The translations under genes and the position numbers were made by a program. From Mycobacterium szulgai (GTDB lineage: Bacteria > Actinomycetota > Actinomycetes > Mycobacteriales > Mycobacteriaceae): a stretch of 64,000 bases of DNA. Shown here piece after piece: positions 51,081-60,941 of this stretch (positions are counted from its first letter, which is position 1; each line of letters starts with the position of its first letter). Location: NCBI RefSeq assembly GCF_002116635.1, contig NZ_LQPW01000010.1:1-64000 (forward strand), written 5' to 3'. Under the pieces are notes generated by a model. It ran no database searches, was not told where the DNA came from, and saw only the letters and a list, made by a program, of their open reading frames with translations.

Positions 51081-54000
51081 GGTACGGCCTTGGCGGTGGA
51101 CGCGGCTTCTGCGCGTGATATTAAGTAGGACGCTAGTTGGTCACTGAATAAGTCGAGCGATTCCCTGGTCAGCATAGTGTTATGCGTACAGCCGACAGGA
51201 TATTCGCTGATATCGCCCCCGACGTATGGCTGCCAGATTCGGGCCAATGGCGCACTCCCATCGTCACCCGTCGCCGAGAAGATAACCATGTCGCCATCAA
51301 ATACTTCCGGCACGTGCCGTGATAATAACGACCCATTGGTATTGATGTTCTTGACTACGGTTCCGAGAATCGACCTGGGCGGAAGTATGGAGTCCACCGC
51401 AGTGCGCTGGCTAACCAACTCCGCGGCCGTTTGATAGGTAAGGGGCAGAACGCGTTGCGGTACGTCGATGCCAGCGGATGTCAAAAAATACTCGAGGACA
51501 TCACTTTCGGAGAACACACTTGTACTGTTCGAGGCACGATCGTCCTTGCGGGTCGAGTTGGGCAGCAACGGGTCGAGAACCAGCAGGCGCCGCACCAGAC
51601 GACCACGCCGCCGCAGCTCAACTGCAAGCTGATGGGCGATGACCCCGCCGATTGACCACCCTAGAAGATCATATGGGCCGTCCGGGTGAAGCCCCTGAAT
51701 TGTGTCCGCATAGATCTGCGCCACGTCGCGGATTGATCGAGGCGCAGACCTTCCGTCTGGCTGCACTTGTTGGATGCCGATGATTGGACGGTCAACATAC
51801 GGGCCCAGGGCTCGATATGGCCAACTAAGCCCTCCCCCCGGCGGAAGACAAAATAGGGGGACCCCTGCGCCCTTCTTTAGTAACTCGACGGGAACGATTT
51901 CGACTGCATTCTCCCGGGTACCAATTCGGCAGGACAGACTTGCAATGGTTGGCGTGTCGAATAGGGCACGCACCGTAAGCTCACTATCCAGCCTCGTGTT
52001 GATCGCGGCGACGACATGCATTGCCAAGATGCTGTCTCCGCCCAGGTCGAAAAACGAATCGCCGACACTGACCCGCTCGAGCCCTAAAACTTCTGCGTAG
52101 ATGTCAGCCAGGACCTGCTCGACAGGGCTAGCCGGGGCCTGATACTCAGCAACGCAGTACTCCGGCACCGGTAGGGAGCTGGTATCGAGTTTGCCGTTGA
52201 CGGTCAACGGCAGCTCCGCCAGCCTAACGATTGCGGTCGGGACCAGGTACCGCGGCAGCTGCTCGGTTAGCTGTGCGCGCAGGACGGCCTCCTCGGCCCC
52301 CCCGGTGACATAGCCCACCAACCGTTTGTCGCCGGGGCGGTCCTCACGCACGATGACAACCGCCTGATCCACCCCATCCAGTCCGGCTAGCGCCGCTTGC
52401 ACTTCGCCGAGTTCGATGCGATATCCACGGATCTTGACCTGTTCGTCAGCGCGTCCCACCCATGTCAGCTGGCCATCGGCACGCCAGCACACGAGGTCCC
52501 CACTGCGATACATCCGCACCCCAGCCGCATCCGGGCAGGCCACAAACCGCGACGCGGTCAGTCCCGATCGGCCCCAGTACCCGCAGCCGACGCCGGCACC
52601 CGCGATGTACAACTCACCGACAACGCCGACAGGCACCGGGCGCAGCCATTCGTCAAGCACAAAAAGCGCCGCACTCGACACCGGCGACCCGATCGGCGGC
52701 GCCCCGGACCCCGCCTGCAAGGGCGCGCTCTTGGCCAACCACATCGTCGTCTCGGTTGGGCCGTAGACGTTAACCATCCGCCGCCCAGGCGCCCATCGAT
52801 CAACGAGTTCCCGTGGGCACGGCTCGGCACCGATCACGAGCGTCGCCGACTCTAATCCCTCTGGGCATAACACTCGCAGGGCGGAAGGCGTCTGGGTAAG
52901 TACCGTGACCCGTTCGTTGATCAGTAAGGCATGGAACTCTTTCGCCGAACCGATCACCCGATCGGGCACCACCACCAGCCGCCCGCCGTGGAGCAGCGCA
53001 CCCCAGATCTCCCATACCGAGAAGTCGAATGCATACGAATGAAACTGCGTCCAAACTTGTTTCGGCGTTAGCTCGCCGCCGATCTTCAGCGAGTCGAACA
53101 GCTGGGTGACGTTGCGCTGGGTAACCGCCACCCCCTTCGGCACCCCGGTAGTGCCGGAGGTGTAGATGATGTGGGCGATGTTGTCCGCGGCTGGCTCCGG
53201 CAACCCGTGGCTGGGTTGGTTGTTGGTCGCCGGGTCATCGACGTCGATAACCCGCAGGTTGTATCCGTCGACTCGGCTCTTCAGCCTGGCGGTAGTGATT
53301 ACCGCTGCCGGGTTAGCGTCACTGATCACGAACTCGATGCGAGTGTCGGGGTGCGCAGGATCGATCGGCAAATAAGCCGCACCGGCCTTAAGTATTGCCA
53401 AGATCGCAATAATGGCCCGCGCGGAGCGTTCGATTAGCAGCCCCACCACCTCCCCGGGGCCTATCCCGTAATTGGCGAGTAGGTGAGCGAGCTGATTAGC
53501 GGCCTGGTCCAGTTCCCGGTAGGTCACCGATTGCCCTTCGCACACCAGCGCCACTGCTTCTGGCGTGGCCGCTACCTGAGCTGCAAACAGTGCCGGAACC
53601 GACGCCGGCGCCGATCGCGACGTAGCGCTCGGCGCTGCCTGGTTACCCCACGTCCGCAAGCGAGCGCGCTCGGCCCCGTGAAGCAGATCTACCGACGACA
53701 ACCGCCGACCCGGATCATCGGCCATCGCCACCAGGATTTGCGATAGTCGCTTCGCAAAGTCAGCGGCGCCAAAATTAGAAAACGGTTCGCCAGCCCCTAC
53801 AGTGCTCAAAAGGAGCTGATCACCGTCCATTGTCGAAAACAGGCCGAAGTAATTTACGCGTCCATAATTCGTGCCCACCGCGGATACCGGAGCATCACCG
53901 AAGGGAGTCACAGTCGCCCGTGGTAAGAAATTTACGCTCACCCTACGAGCGGTCGCTCCCGGGGCGCGTAACTCGCCTTCATCCGCTGAACTGCGTACCG

Positions 54001-55030
54001 GAAACCGCTGGTGTCGCAGAGCCTCTTGTATTCGCACCTCAACATGTCCGCAAAAATCTGTGAATGCAGTATCCGGCGCCACCTGTAACACCAGCGGCAC
54101 AACGCCGCTAACCATTCCCGGAAGAGTCTTCAACTCAGGAGTCGTTCGCCTATTGACCGGGAAATCCAGCACCACCTCCGAACTGCCTGCATCCCAACTA
54201 CGCACTAGCAGTGCACATGCTGCGGTGAAGACTGTCGATTGCCGCATGCCCAGACGTTTGGCCAGTTGTTGGGTTTGGCGGACAACATCGTGTTCGAACT
54301 GAACCGGAGCGGAAGGCGTGCAGAAGTCACTCCCTTTCTCGGCCTGCTGTAACTGATAATCCGGCACTCTCACGGCACGTAGGATCGCATCCCAATAATC
54401 GCGGTCTTCGCGATAATGTGTGGATTTTTCGTATTCTAGCTCGCAGCGAACGAGGGCCTGTAACGATCCGAAGAATGGGGGCGGAAGCGGCATCCGTGAA
54501 ACCATCGCAGAGTAAACAGCTGCGATTCGATTGACGACAATCATTATGCCGAAGCCATCGAGGACCATATGATGTACGCACAAGAACAGATAGAATTCAT
54601 CCTGTCGCGTTTGGAACAAAGCGAATTTGAGCAACGGACCGGCCAACGGCATCGGCGTGCGTTGTATCAAGGTGGCTAGCCGGTAGGCCTGCTGCACCGG
54701 ATCCGTCGAACCGGTCAGGTCATGGACGGGTACCGCAAGATCCCCGCAATCGATGACCTCTTGGTAAAGCTTGCCATCGAGCACCCGAAATCCGACCCTT
54801 ATTGGTTCGGCTTCAGACACCACACGGCGAATGGCTTGCTCAAGCAAATTGGGTTCTATCTTGCCGCTGATGATGAACATCATGCCGAGCTGCCATTCGA
54901 TCGGCGAGCGGTGCAATTCCTGCAGAAGCCAGACGTCTAACTGCGCCCGAGTTGCAGGAAGCGTTTGCCCGCCAGGTCCTATCTGAGCACCGCCCGTCGT
55001 TGTGTTCTCGCCGCAGGGATTGATGCTCAC
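51065..55030 (-). CDS. Nonribosomal peptide synthetase C-A-PCP-TE (EntF-like layout)
   Basis: The ~1,321-residue module. The C domain (1-440) has the catalytic HHMVLDG near 155. The A domain (450-960) is complete: [11 protein letters not shown] near 627, [11 protein letters not shown] (A8) and NGKLD (A10, Lys kept); pocket residues read D-F-W-T-V-G-V-M-W-K, which I cannot assign. PCP Ser is in GGDSILAM near 995. The C-terminal thioesterase has GWSIGG (Ser near 1127) and a late His in CTHNTML. It begins with a C domain, so it accepts an acyl or peptidyl partner from elsewhere, possibly the other NRPS or a free acyl carrier. GTG 55030 follows GGGGAG; a TTG four codons earlier is possible. Confidence 0.92.
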   Translation of the reverse strand: MSINPCGENTTTGGAQIGPGGQTLPATRAQLDVWLLQELHRSPIEWQLGMMFIISGKIEPNLLEQAIRRVVSEAEPIRVGFRVLDGKLYQEVIDCGDLAVPVHDLTGSTDPVQQAYRLATLIQRTPMPLAGPLLKFALFQTRQDEFYLFLCVHHMVLDGFGIMIVVNRIAAVYSAMVSRMPLPPPFFGSLQALVRCELEYEKSTHYREDRDYWDAILRAVRVPDYQLQQAEKGSDFCTPSAPVQFEHDVVRQTQQLAKRLGMRQSTVFTAACALLVRSWDAGSSEVVLDFPVNRRTTPELKTLPGMVSGVVPLVLQVAPDTAFTDFCGHVEVRIQEALRHQRFPVRSSADEGELRAPGATARRVSVNFLPRATVTPFGDAPVSAVGTNYGRVNYFGLFSTMDGDQLLLSTVGAGEPFSNFGAADFAKRLSQILVAMADDPGRRLSSVDLLHGAERARLRTWGNQAAPSATSRSAPASVPALFAAQVAATPEAVALVCEGQSVTYRELDQAANQLAHLLANYGIGPGEVVGLLIERSARAIIAILAILKAGAAYLPIDPAHPDTRIEFVISDANPAAVITTARLKSRVDGYNLRVIDVDDPATNNQPSHGLPEPAADNIAHIIYTSGTTGVPKGVAVTQRNVTQLFDSLKIGGELTPKQVWTQFHSYAFDFSVWEIWGALLHGGRLVVVPDRVIGSAKEFHALLINERVTVLTQTPSALRVLCPEGLESATLVIGAEPCPRELVDRWAPGRRMVNVYGPTETTMWLAKSAPLQAGSGAPPIGSPVSSAALFVLDEWLRPVPVGVVGELYIAGAGVGCGYWGRSGLTASRFVACPDAAGVRMYRSGDLVCWRADGQLTWVGRADEQVKIRGYRIELGEVQAALAGLDGVDQAVVIVREDRPGDKRLVGYVTGGAEEAVLRAQLTEQLPRYLVPTAIVRLAELPLTVNGKLDTSSLPVPEYCVAEYQAPASPVEQVLADIYAEVLGLERVSVGDSFFDLGGDSILAMHVVAAINTRLDSELTVRALFDTPTIASLSCRIGTRENAVEIVPVELLKKGAGVPLFCLPPGGGLSWPYRALGPYVDRPIIGIQQVQPDGRSAPRSIRDVAQIYADTIQGLHPDGPYDLLGWSIGGVIAHQLAVELRRRGRLVRRLLVLDPLLPNSTRKDDRASNSTSVFSESDVLEYFLTSAGIDVPQRVLPLTYQTAAELVSQRTAVDSILPPRSILGTVVKNINTNGSLLSRHVPEVFDGDMVIFSATGDDGSAPLARIWQPYVGGDISEYPVGCTHNTMLTRESLDLFSDQLASYLISRAEAASTAKAVPHRRD

Positions 55031-55126
55031 CGATCTCCCCAATCATCGATGTTCGCCACTGGGCTCAGCGTCAGCCAAGCGGCCTGGCCGCGATACAGAA
55101 CCATGCAGACAATAGTTGCCGACAAA

Positions 55127-55143
55127 TATTGCCACAGGCAATA
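55127..55143. promoter_or_regulatory. Inverted repeat in the divergent NRPS/MFS promoter region
   Basis: tattgccacaggcaata: exact 7-bp arms around ACA, 31 bases upstream of the DHA2 pump GTG and 97 upstream of the divergent NRPS start. Size and position suit an operator for a dimeric repressor, but no regulator is encoded in the island. The rest of 55031-55173 shows only the pump's AGGAGG. Confidence 0.4.
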
Positions 55144-55173
55144 CTTATGTGGAATTACAGTAGGAGGTCGCGC

Positions 55174-56784
55174 GTGAGAGCGCCAAGTTGGCGGCGGGCG
55201 AGAAGCCTTGCACCGGCCTCAACCGACACGGCGGCCCTGTTGTCAGTGGCGGACACCGGTCGCCGGTATCCGGACAAGCTGGACGCCCGGCTATTCCGGA
55301 TCGCCGGCGTGTGCGTGCTCGTTGCTGTGATGACGAACGTTGACATCACCGCTATCGGCGTCGCTCAGCGGGCTTTGATCGCCGATTTCCACTCAAACCA
55401 GGCCGTCGTTGGCTGGAGCGTGACCGGCTACACGCTCGCGTTGGCCGCGGCGACACCAATGTCGGGCTGGGCAGCCGATCGGTGCGGCACCAAACGGTTA
55501 TTCATCGGATCAGTGCTGGTGTTCACGGTGGGTTCGGCGCTGTGTGTGATGGCACCGAATCTTCTGTCGCTGATCGTCTTTCGAATGTTGCAGGGATTGG
55601 GCGGGGGGATATTGCTACCTCTGAATTTCACCATCGTGGTCCGCGAGGCGGGCCCGCAGCGGCTTGGCCAACTCATGGCGGTCCTGGGAATCCCGATGAT
55701 GCTCGGCCCAATTGGCGGCCCCATCCTCGGAGGTTGGCTCATCGAAACCCACGGCTGGCGTTGGATCTTCGGCATAAACCTGCCGATCGGTCTGATCGCA
55801 CTGGTCGTCGCCGGCATGGTGTTGCCGAAGGATCGGCCAGGTCCGTCAGCAATGTTCGACTTTGTCGGTATGCTCCTGCTTTCGCCTGGCCTGGCGACTT
55901 TCTTGTATGGAATGTCATCCATACCGTCTCGCGGCACGGTGGCTGATCGCCACGTGTTGATACCGGCGGGCATCGGCCTGGCGCTGATGAGCGGATTTGT
56001 TGTCCATGTCCTCGGCCGCACGGCTCACCCGTTAATCGATTTGCGGCTGCTGGCCAACCGTTCTGTCACACTTGCCAACGTGGCGATGTCCTTGTTCGCC
56101 ATTGGGTTTTTCGGCGCCGAGCTGCTGTTCCCGAGCTACTTGCAACAATTGCTGCATCAGACGCCGCTGCAATCCGGGTTCCATCTGGTTCCACAAGGGC
56201 TCGGTGCCATGCTGGCTATGCCACTAGCCGGAACAACCTTGAACAGGTACGGCCCAGCCAAAGCCGTGCTGGTCGGTATCACGCTGACTGGCTTAGGTAT
56301 GGGCATTTTCGCCCATGCCGCGGCCAAACAGACCGGTTACCTGCCCACACTGTTTGCGGGGTTGGCAATCATCGGCTTTGGCGCAGGCTGCACCATGATG
56401 CCGCTATCCGCTGCGGCGGTCCAAACTCTATCTCCACATCAGATTGCGCCGGGTTCGACGCTGATCAGCGTAAACCAGCAGGTGGGCGGATCGATCGGCG
56501 TCGCGTTGATGTCAATGATCTTGACCAGCCAATTCAGCCGAAGTGAAAACATCGCTACTGCAACAGAACTCGCGCCGCTGCAACAAGACGCCACGATCCG
56601 CGCGGCGCCGGTGGATCCGTCGGTAACGCCGCATGGTGTTCTCGCCCGCGCTCTTGTCAGCAATGTTTCGCACGACCTTGCGCACGCCTACGCAACGGTA
56701 TTCGTGTTGGCGACCGTCATGCTGGCTTCGATAATGATCCCGGCGGCCTTCCTAACGACCCGTACGTTGACCGTGCGTCGCTGA
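55174..56784 (+). CDS. DHA2-family (EmrB/QacA-like) MFS drug:H+ antiporter
   Basis: The ~536-residue protein has about 14 membrane segments. Motif-like sequences are TNVDITAIGVAQRALIADF (motif D1 region), AADRCGTKRLFIGS (motif A), RMLQGLGGGILLP (motif B) and GPIGGPILGGWL (antiporter motif C). It likely exports the cluster product or gives self-resistance. GTG 55174 sits six bases after AGGAGG; an ATG nine codons earlier (55148) lacks a ribosome site. Last gene of the island; iclR begins 152 bases downstream. Confidence 0.9.
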   Translation: MRAPSWRRARSLAPASTDTAALLSVADTGRRYPDKLDARLFRIAGVCVLVAVMTNVDITAIGVAQRALIADFHSNQAVVGWSVTGYTLALAAATPMSGWAADRCGTKRLFIGSVLVFTVGSALCVMAPNLLSLIVFRMLQGLGGGILLPLNFTIVVREAGPQRLGQLMAVLGIPMMLGPIGGPILGGWLIETHGWRWIFGINLPIGLIALVVAGMVLPKDRPGPSAMFDFVGMLLLSPGLATFLYGMSSIPSRGTVADRHVLIPAGIGLALMSGFVVHVLGRTAHPLIDLRLLANRSVTLANVAMSLFAIGFFGAELLFPSYLQQLLHQTPLQSGFHLVPQGLGAMLAMPLAGTTLNRYGPAKAVLVGITLTGLGMGIFAHAAAKQTGYLPTLFAGLAIIGFGAGCTMMPLSAAAVQTLSPHQIAPGSTLISVNQQVGGSIGVALMSMILTSQFSRSENIATATELAPLQQDATIRAAPVDPSVTPHGVLARALVSNVSHDLAHAYATVFVLATVMLASIMIPAAFLTTRTLTVRR

Positions 56785-56906
56785 CCATTAGTTCGGCCAC
56801 ATGCGCACTTTGACGGCTGGGTCGAATACCGCCGAAATGAGGCGCATTTCGGCCAGCGGTGTACGCCACGAGCGACTCACGACTTTTTACGAAGGCATTT
56901 GGCAGA

Positions 56907-56943
56907 TCTCATACTGCGAGACGCTAATATCTGCGTGTGAGAC
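56907..56943. promoter_or_regulatory. Putative IclR autoregulatory operator; right copy of the island-flanking repeat
   Basis: The element begins TCTCATACTGCGAGAC and ends TGTGAGAC. It runs into the iclR start codon (GTG at 56937) and matches the leuC-side element 33097-33133 in sequence and spacing. It contains TCTC-N7-GAGA. In the ancestral layout one such region would serve leuCD and iclR together. The remaining bases from 56785 show no gene. Confidence 0.6.
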
Positions 56944-57638
56944 AACAGAGCGGTATCGGCGTCCTCGACAAGGCCGCGGGGGTGCTCCATGCGGTCGCGC
57001 AATCTCCCTGTGGGCTGGCCGAATTGTGTGAGCGCACCGGTCTGCCCAGGGCGACCACCTACCGACTGGCGGCCGCGCTGGAGGTGCATCGGCTGCTGGG
57101 GCGGGACGAGGAGGGGCGCTGGCGGCTGGGCCCGGCGATCAGCGAACTCGCGGCGCATGTCAACGACCCGCTCCTGGCCGCCAGCGCGGCCGTGCTGCCC
57201 CAATTGCGCGAGACCACGGGCGAAAGCGTGCAGTTGTACCGACGGGAGGGCACGTCGCGAATTTGTATTGCGGCGCTGGAACCCGCTGCGGGCCTTCGCG
57301 ATACCGTCCCGGTCGGCGCGCGATTGCCGATGACTGCGGGTTCGGGCGCCAAAGTGCTGCTCGCGCACAGTGATGCTGCGACGCAGACGGCGGTGCTCCC
57401 CCACGCGAAATTCACCGACCGGGTGCTGGCCGAAGTCCGCCGCCGCGGCTGGGCGCAAAGCGTGGCCGAACGCGAGCCGGGCGTCGCCAGCGTCTCGGCG
57501 CCGGTGCGTGATAGCCGTGGCGTCGTGGTGGCCGCCATCTCGGTCTCCGGTCCAGTCGACCGGATGGGACGCCGTCCCGGCGCGCGCTGGGCCGCCGATC
57601 TACTGGCCGCGGCCGACGCGCTCACCCGCCGGCTCTGA
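56937..57638 (+). CDS. IclR-family regulator (LtbR/NdgR-like, leucine pathway)
   Basis: The 233-residue protein has an N-terminal winged helix (GLAELCERTGLPRATTYRLA, recognition helix about 35-52) and a C-terminal IclR effector domain (GESVQLYRREGTSRICIAAL, GSGAKVLLAHS). Position beside leuCD in other mycobacteria and family knowledge suggest control of leucine-biosynthesis genes. Here the island has moved it 24 kb from leuC. GTG 56937 overlaps the putative operator, consistent with a leaderless or very short leader transcript and autoregulation. Equivalent of Rv2989. Confidence 0.92.
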   Translation: MRQQSGIGVLDKAAGVLHAVAQSPCGLAELCERTGLPRATTYRLAAALEVHRLLGRDEEGRWRLGPAISELAAHVNDPLLAASAAVLPQLRETTGESVQLYRREGTSRICIAALEPAAGLRDTVPVGARLPMTAGSGAKVLLAHSDAATQTAVLPHAKFTDRVLAEVRRRGWAQSVAEREPGVASVSAPVRDSRGVVVAAISVSGPVDRMGRRPGARWAADLLAAADALTRRL

Positions 57639-57650
57639 CAGACTGACGCC

Positions 57651-58163
57651 ATGGGAACCAAACAGCGCGCCGACATCGTCATGTCCGAGGCCGAAATCGC
57701 TGACTTCGTCAACTGGAGCCGTACCGGCACCCTGGCCACCGTCGGCCCCGACGGCCAACCGCATTTGACGGCGATGTGGTACGCCGTCGTGGACGATGAA
57801 ATCTGGCTGGAGACCAAAGCCAAGTCCCAGAAGGCGGTGAACCTCAAACGCGATCCTCGGGTGAGTTTTCTGCTTGAGGACGGCAACACCTACGACACGC
57901 TGCGCGGGGTTTCCTTCGAGGGCGTCGCGGAGATCGTCGACGATCCCGACGCGCTGCACCGGGTCGGGGTCAGTGTGTGGGAGCGCTACACCGGCCCCTA
58001 CAGCGACGAGCTCAAGCCCATGGTCGACCAGATGATGAACAAGCGCGTCGGCGTGCGCATCGTGAGCCGGCGCACCCGCTCGTGGGACCACCGCAAGCTG
58101 GGGTTACCGAGCATGCCGGTGGGCGGCACCACGGCCCCCGCGGTGCAGGGGACCGGTAACTGA
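57651..58163 (+). CDS. Pyridoxamine-5'-phosphate-oxidase-like split-barrel protein (F420/FMN-type, Rv2991-like)
   Basis: The ~170-residue flavin/deazaflavin reductase fold has GTLATVGPDGQPHLTAMWYAVVDDEIWLETKAKSQKAVNLKRDPRVSFLLEDG-type order, with the phosphate-binding KAVNLKRDP segment visible. Members of this FDOR-B group bind F420 or FMN; the substrate is unknown. It starts 12 bases after iclR on the same strand, so co-transcription is likely. A tRNA-Glu gene on the other strand follows within 6 bases. Confidence 0.88.
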   Translation: MGTKQRADIVMSEAEIADFVNWSRTGTLATVGPDGQPHLTAMWYAVVDDEIWLETKAKSQKAVNLKRDPRVSFLLEDGNTYDTLRGVSFEGVAEIVDDPDALHRVGVSVWERYTGPYSDELKPMVDQMMNKRVGVRIVSRRTRSWDHRKLGLPSMPVGGTTAPAVQGTGN

Positions 58164-58168
58164 TTTTG

Positions 58169-58241
58169 TAGCCCCGATGGGATTCGAACCCACGCTACCG
58201 CCGTGAGAGGGCGGCGTCCTAGGCCGCTAGACGACGGGGCC
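58169..58241 (-). tRNA. tRNA-Glu (anticodon CTC)
   Basis: The 73-base cloverleaf read on the minus strand: acceptor GGCCCCG/CGGGGCT, D arm GTCTAGCGGCCTAGGAC, anticodon arm CCGCC-CTCTCAC-GGCGG with anticodon CTC, T arm with GGTTCGAATCC, discriminator A. CCA is not encoded. Confidence 0.96.
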
Positions 58242-58325
58242 AGAACCGATCCGAGCTGTCAGCATAGCTGACGCAGGGAAGCCCACCTAATCACTGAACA
58301 TCTGCTTGGCGTCGGTGGGACTTTG

Positions 58326-58397
58326 CTGGGGTACCAGGACTCGAACCTAGAATGGCTGAACCAGAATCAGCTGTGTTGCCAATTACACCATACCCCA
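58326..58397 (-). tRNA. tRNA-Gln (anticodon CTG)
   Basis: The 72-base cloverleaf on the minus strand: acceptor TGGGGTA/TACCCCA, anticodon arm GCTGA-TTCTGGT-TCAGC with anticodon CTG, T loop GGTTCGAGTCC, discriminator G. It lies upstream of tRNA-Glu and downstream of gltX on the same strand. The stretch 58398-58509 before gltX shows no gene. Confidence 0.96.
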
Positions 58398-58509
58398 TGG
58401 CTGCCTAAAACCGCTGGTCAGAGCTTGTTTGGGGTTATCACCCATCCCACAAATCAGCTCTGCCGGCCGTTGTCGGCCTTTTGAAGTCGCTGTGCACACT
58501 ACCAAAGAT

Positions 58510-59976
58510 TCAGGCAGCGTCGTCGCGCGCGGCCCGCAGCCGCCGCAAGCTGCGGTCACGGCCGAGCAGCTCCAGCGATTCGAACAGCGGGGGGCTGATC
58601 GTCGTCCCGGTGGCGGCCACCCGGATGGGGCCGAACGCCTTGCGGGGTTTGAGGCCCAGGTCCTCGATCAGCGCGGGCTTGAGAGCGCCCTCGATATGCG
58701 CGGTGGTCCAGTCCGTCACACCTTCCAGCGCTGCGACCGCCGCGTCGAGCACCGGCCCAGCTTCGGGACCCAACTCCTTGGCCGCGGCCTTGGGGTCGAT
58801 CGCATACTGTTCGTCGTTGAGAAACTTCAGCAGGTCCCACGCGTCGCCCAACACGACGATGCGGGTCTGCACCAGCTCGGCGGCAGCAGCGAACTCCGCG
58901 TCGCTGAGCTCCACGTGATGGCCGTGAGTGTCCAGGTAGGCCCGCAGTCTGCCGGCGAAATCGGCGGCGTCGAGCATCCGGATGTGTTCGGCGTTGAGCG
59001 CGTCGGCCTTCTTCTGGTCGAAGCGGGCCGGGTTCGAGTTGACGTCGGCGACGTCGAACGCGGCCACCATCTCGTCGAGGCTGAACAGGTCATGGTCGTC
59101 GGCGATCGCCCAGCCAAGCAGCGCGAGGTAATTCAGCAACCCTTCGGGGATGAAGCCGCGATCGCGATGGGCGAACAGGTTCGACTGCGGGTCCCGCTTG
59201 GAGAGTTTCTTGGTCCCCTCCCCCAATACCGTTGGAAGATGGGCGAATTCCGGAATTCGGTCGGTTACCCCGATGCGGATCAGCGCCTGATATAGAGCCA
59301 GCTGCCGCGGGGTGGACGGCAGCAGGTCCTCGCCGCGCAGTACGTGGGTAATCTTCATCAGCGCGTCGTCGCAGGGATTGACCAAGGTGTATAACGGGTC
59401 TGCGCTGGCGCGGGTCAACGCGAAATCCGGTACCGATCCCGCCGCGAACGTGGTGGGCCCGCGGACCAGGTCGTTCCAGCTGAGATCCGCGTCGGGCATG
59501 CGCAGCCGCACCACCGGCTTGCGCCCCTCGGCGAGGTAGGCGGCGCGCTGCGAGTCGGTCAGCTGCCGGTCGAAGTTGTCGTAGCCCAGTTTGGGGTTGC
59601 GACCCGCGGCGATGTGACGTGCCTCGACCTCCTCGGGCGTCGAGAAGGCATAGTAGGCCTCCCCCGCCGCGAGCAGCCGGTCCACCACGTCACGGTAGAG
59701 ATCGCTGCGCTGCGATTGCCGGTACGGGCCGTAGGGCCCGCCCACCTCGGGGCCCTCGTCCCAATTCAGCCCGAGCCAGCGCAACGCATCCAGCAGCGCG
59801 GCATAGCTTTCCTCGCTGTCACGCTCGGCGTCGGTGTCCTCTATGCGGAAGACGAAAGTGCCGCCGGTGTGGCGGGCATACGCCCAGTTGAACAGCGCGG
59901 TGCGGACCATCCCGACGTGCGGGGTGCCGGTGGGCGACGGGCAGAATCGAACCCGGACGGGAGCGGCTTGTGTCAC
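58510..59976 (-). CDS. gltX: Glutamyl-tRNA synthetase
   Basis: Class I synthetase of 488 residues charging tRNA-Glu (probably also tRNA-Gln, for GatCAB conversion, as usual in actinobacteria). ATP site [15 protein letters not shown] (HIGH-like) near the N-terminus and KLSKRD (KMSKS-like) near residue 250. GTG 59976 overlaps the stop of the fumarylacetoacetate-hydrolase-family gene (GTGA), so they are co-translated. Its cognate tRNA genes lie just downstream on the same strand. Confidence 0.97.
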   Translation of the reverse strand: MTQAAPVRVRFCPSPTGTPHVGMVRTALFNWAYARHTGGTFVFRIEDTDAERDSEESYAALLDALRWLGLNWDEGPEVGGPYGPYRQSQRSDLYRDVVDRLLAAGEAYYAFSTPEEVEARHIAAGRNPKLGYDNFDRQLTDSQRAAYLAEGRKPVVRLRMPDADLSWNDLVRGPTTFAAGSVPDFALTRASADPLYTLVNPCDDALMKITHVLRGEDLLPSTPRQLALYQALIRIGVTDRIPEFAHLPTVLGEGTKKLSKRDPQSNLFAHRDRGFIPEGLLNYLALLGWAIADDHDLFSLDEMVAAFDVADVNSNPARFDQKKADALNAEHIRMLDAADFAGRLRAYLDTHGHHVELSDAEFAAAAELVQTRIVVLGDAWDLLKFLNDEQYAIDPKAAAKELGPEAGPVLDAAVAALEGVTDWTTAHIEGALKPALIEDLGLKPRKAFGPIRVAATGTTISPPLFESLELLGRDRSLRRLRAARDDAA

Positions 59977-60770
59977 GACTTTCCTTTGCGGACAACGGGA
60001 TTGGTAAGGGTGCCGATTCCCTCGATGGTGATGGAGACCGTGTCGCCATCCTCGATGGGGCCGACGCCGGCGGGTGTTCCGGTGAGTATGAGATCGCCGG
60101 GCAGCAAGGTCATTACGGCGGTGATCCATTCCACGATGGCGCCGACATCGTGGATCATCAGCGAGGTGCGGCTGTGTTGTTTGACCTCGCCGTTGACCTC
60201 GGTGCGCAATTCGAGATCGGCCGGCTCGAGGTCGGTGACGATCCACGGCCCGACCGGACAGAAGGTGTCATGTCCCTTGGCCCGCGTCCACTGGCCATCG
60301 GACTTCTGCTGATCGCGGGCCGACACATCGTTGCCGATCGTGTAACCGAGAATGTTGTCGGCGGCTTGGGCGGCCGGAACGTCTTTGCACGCCCGGCCGA
60401 TCACTATCGCCAGCTCTCCCTCGAAGTGCACCGGTGATGCGTTGGCGGGCAATCGAATCGGCACATTGGGCCCGATGATCGCGGTGTTGGGCTTCATGAA
60501 AATCACCGGATCCGCCGGGGCTGGGCCGGTGACGGCGCCCATCTCAGCGATGTGGTCGGCGTAGTTCTTGCCGACGCAGACGACCTTGCTGGCCAATATC
60601 GGCGCCAGGAGGCGGACGTCGGCCAGCGGCCATGAGCGGCCGGTGAACGTCGGCGTGCCGAACGGGTGCTCGGCGATCTCGCGCGCGATCAGTTCGCCGG
60701 GGCTGTCCAATTCGCCTTCGATGCTGACAAAGGCGACACCGTCTGGGCTGGCGATTCGACCAAGGCGCAT
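59973..60770 (-). CDS. Fumarylacetoacetate hydrolase (FAH) family protein
   Basis: The ~265-residue C-terminal-FAH-fold enzyme has [16 protein letters not shown], the metal ligands in [23 protein letters not shown], and [15 protein letters not shown]. Family members are hydrolases or isomerases/decarboxylases of 2,4-diketo acids; the substrate is unknown here. ATG 60770 ([11 protein letters not shown]) is used although the frame is open beyond it. An interrupted 36-bp palindrome lies 61 bases upstream, shared with the divergent MFS gene. Rv2993c equivalent. Confidence 0.9.
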   Translation of the reverse strand: MRLGRIASPDGVAFVSIEGELDSPGELIAREIAEHPFGTPTFTGRSWPLADVRLLAPILASKVVCVGKNYADHIAEMGAVTGPAPADPVIFMKPNTAIIGPNVPIRLPANASPVHFEGELAIVIGRACKDVPAAQAADNILGYTIGNDVSARDQQKSDGQWTRAKGHDTFCPVGPWIVTDLEPADLELRTEVNGEVKQHSRTSLMIHDVGAIVEWITAVMTLLPGDLILTGTPAGVGPIEDGDTVSITIEGIGTLTNPVVRKGKS

Positions 60771-60830
60771 TCGGGTCAGCCTATCTTGTGGGCGCATGGC
60801 CGGCCCCGCCGAGAGTCTGCATACCCAAAC

Positions 60831-60866
60831 CGCAAGAGCGATAGCGCATGCGCTATCAACCTTGCG
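60831..60866. promoter_or_regulatory. 36-bp interrupted palindrome in a divergent promoter region
   Basis: An 18-bp perfect palindrome gatagcgcatgcgctatc (60840-60857) is flanked, three bases away on each side, by a second symmetric pair cgcaag (60831-60836) and cttgcg (60861-60866). It lies between the divergent FAH (start 60770) and MFS (start 60942) genes, an ideal place for an operator of a dimeric or tetrameric regulator. No regulator gene is adjacent. Confidence 0.6.
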
Positions 60867-60941
60867 CTGTCCGGGGCCGACGCCGCGATAGTGAACTTCG
60901 CGGAAACTCCTGGCAACAGAAAAGTGTGCAAGCATGGCTGG

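Larger units (their letters stand above)
33323..56784. other. Predicted NRPS biosynthetic gene island inserted between leuC and iclR
   Basis: Twelve genes: oxoamine synthase, mmpS, mmpL, six-domain NRPS, amidase, ATP-grasp, unknown, radical SAM, nitroreductase-family enzyme, carbamoyltransferase-like enzyme, four-domain NRPS and a DHA2 pump. They separate leuC from iclR, which are adjacent and divergent in M. tuberculosis. Parts of the island (about 47,850-48,700 and 49,700-50,900) look visibly lower in GC, with more AT-ending codons than the flanks. No integrase, transposase, tRNA target or regulator gene is seen. Related elements at 33097-33133 and 56907-56943 flank it. Confidence 0.8.

Noticed and set aside
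33323..56784. Island as a prophage or integrative element
   Set aside because: No integrase, transposase, capsid or replication gene and no tRNA at the junctions; all genes fit secondary metabolism.
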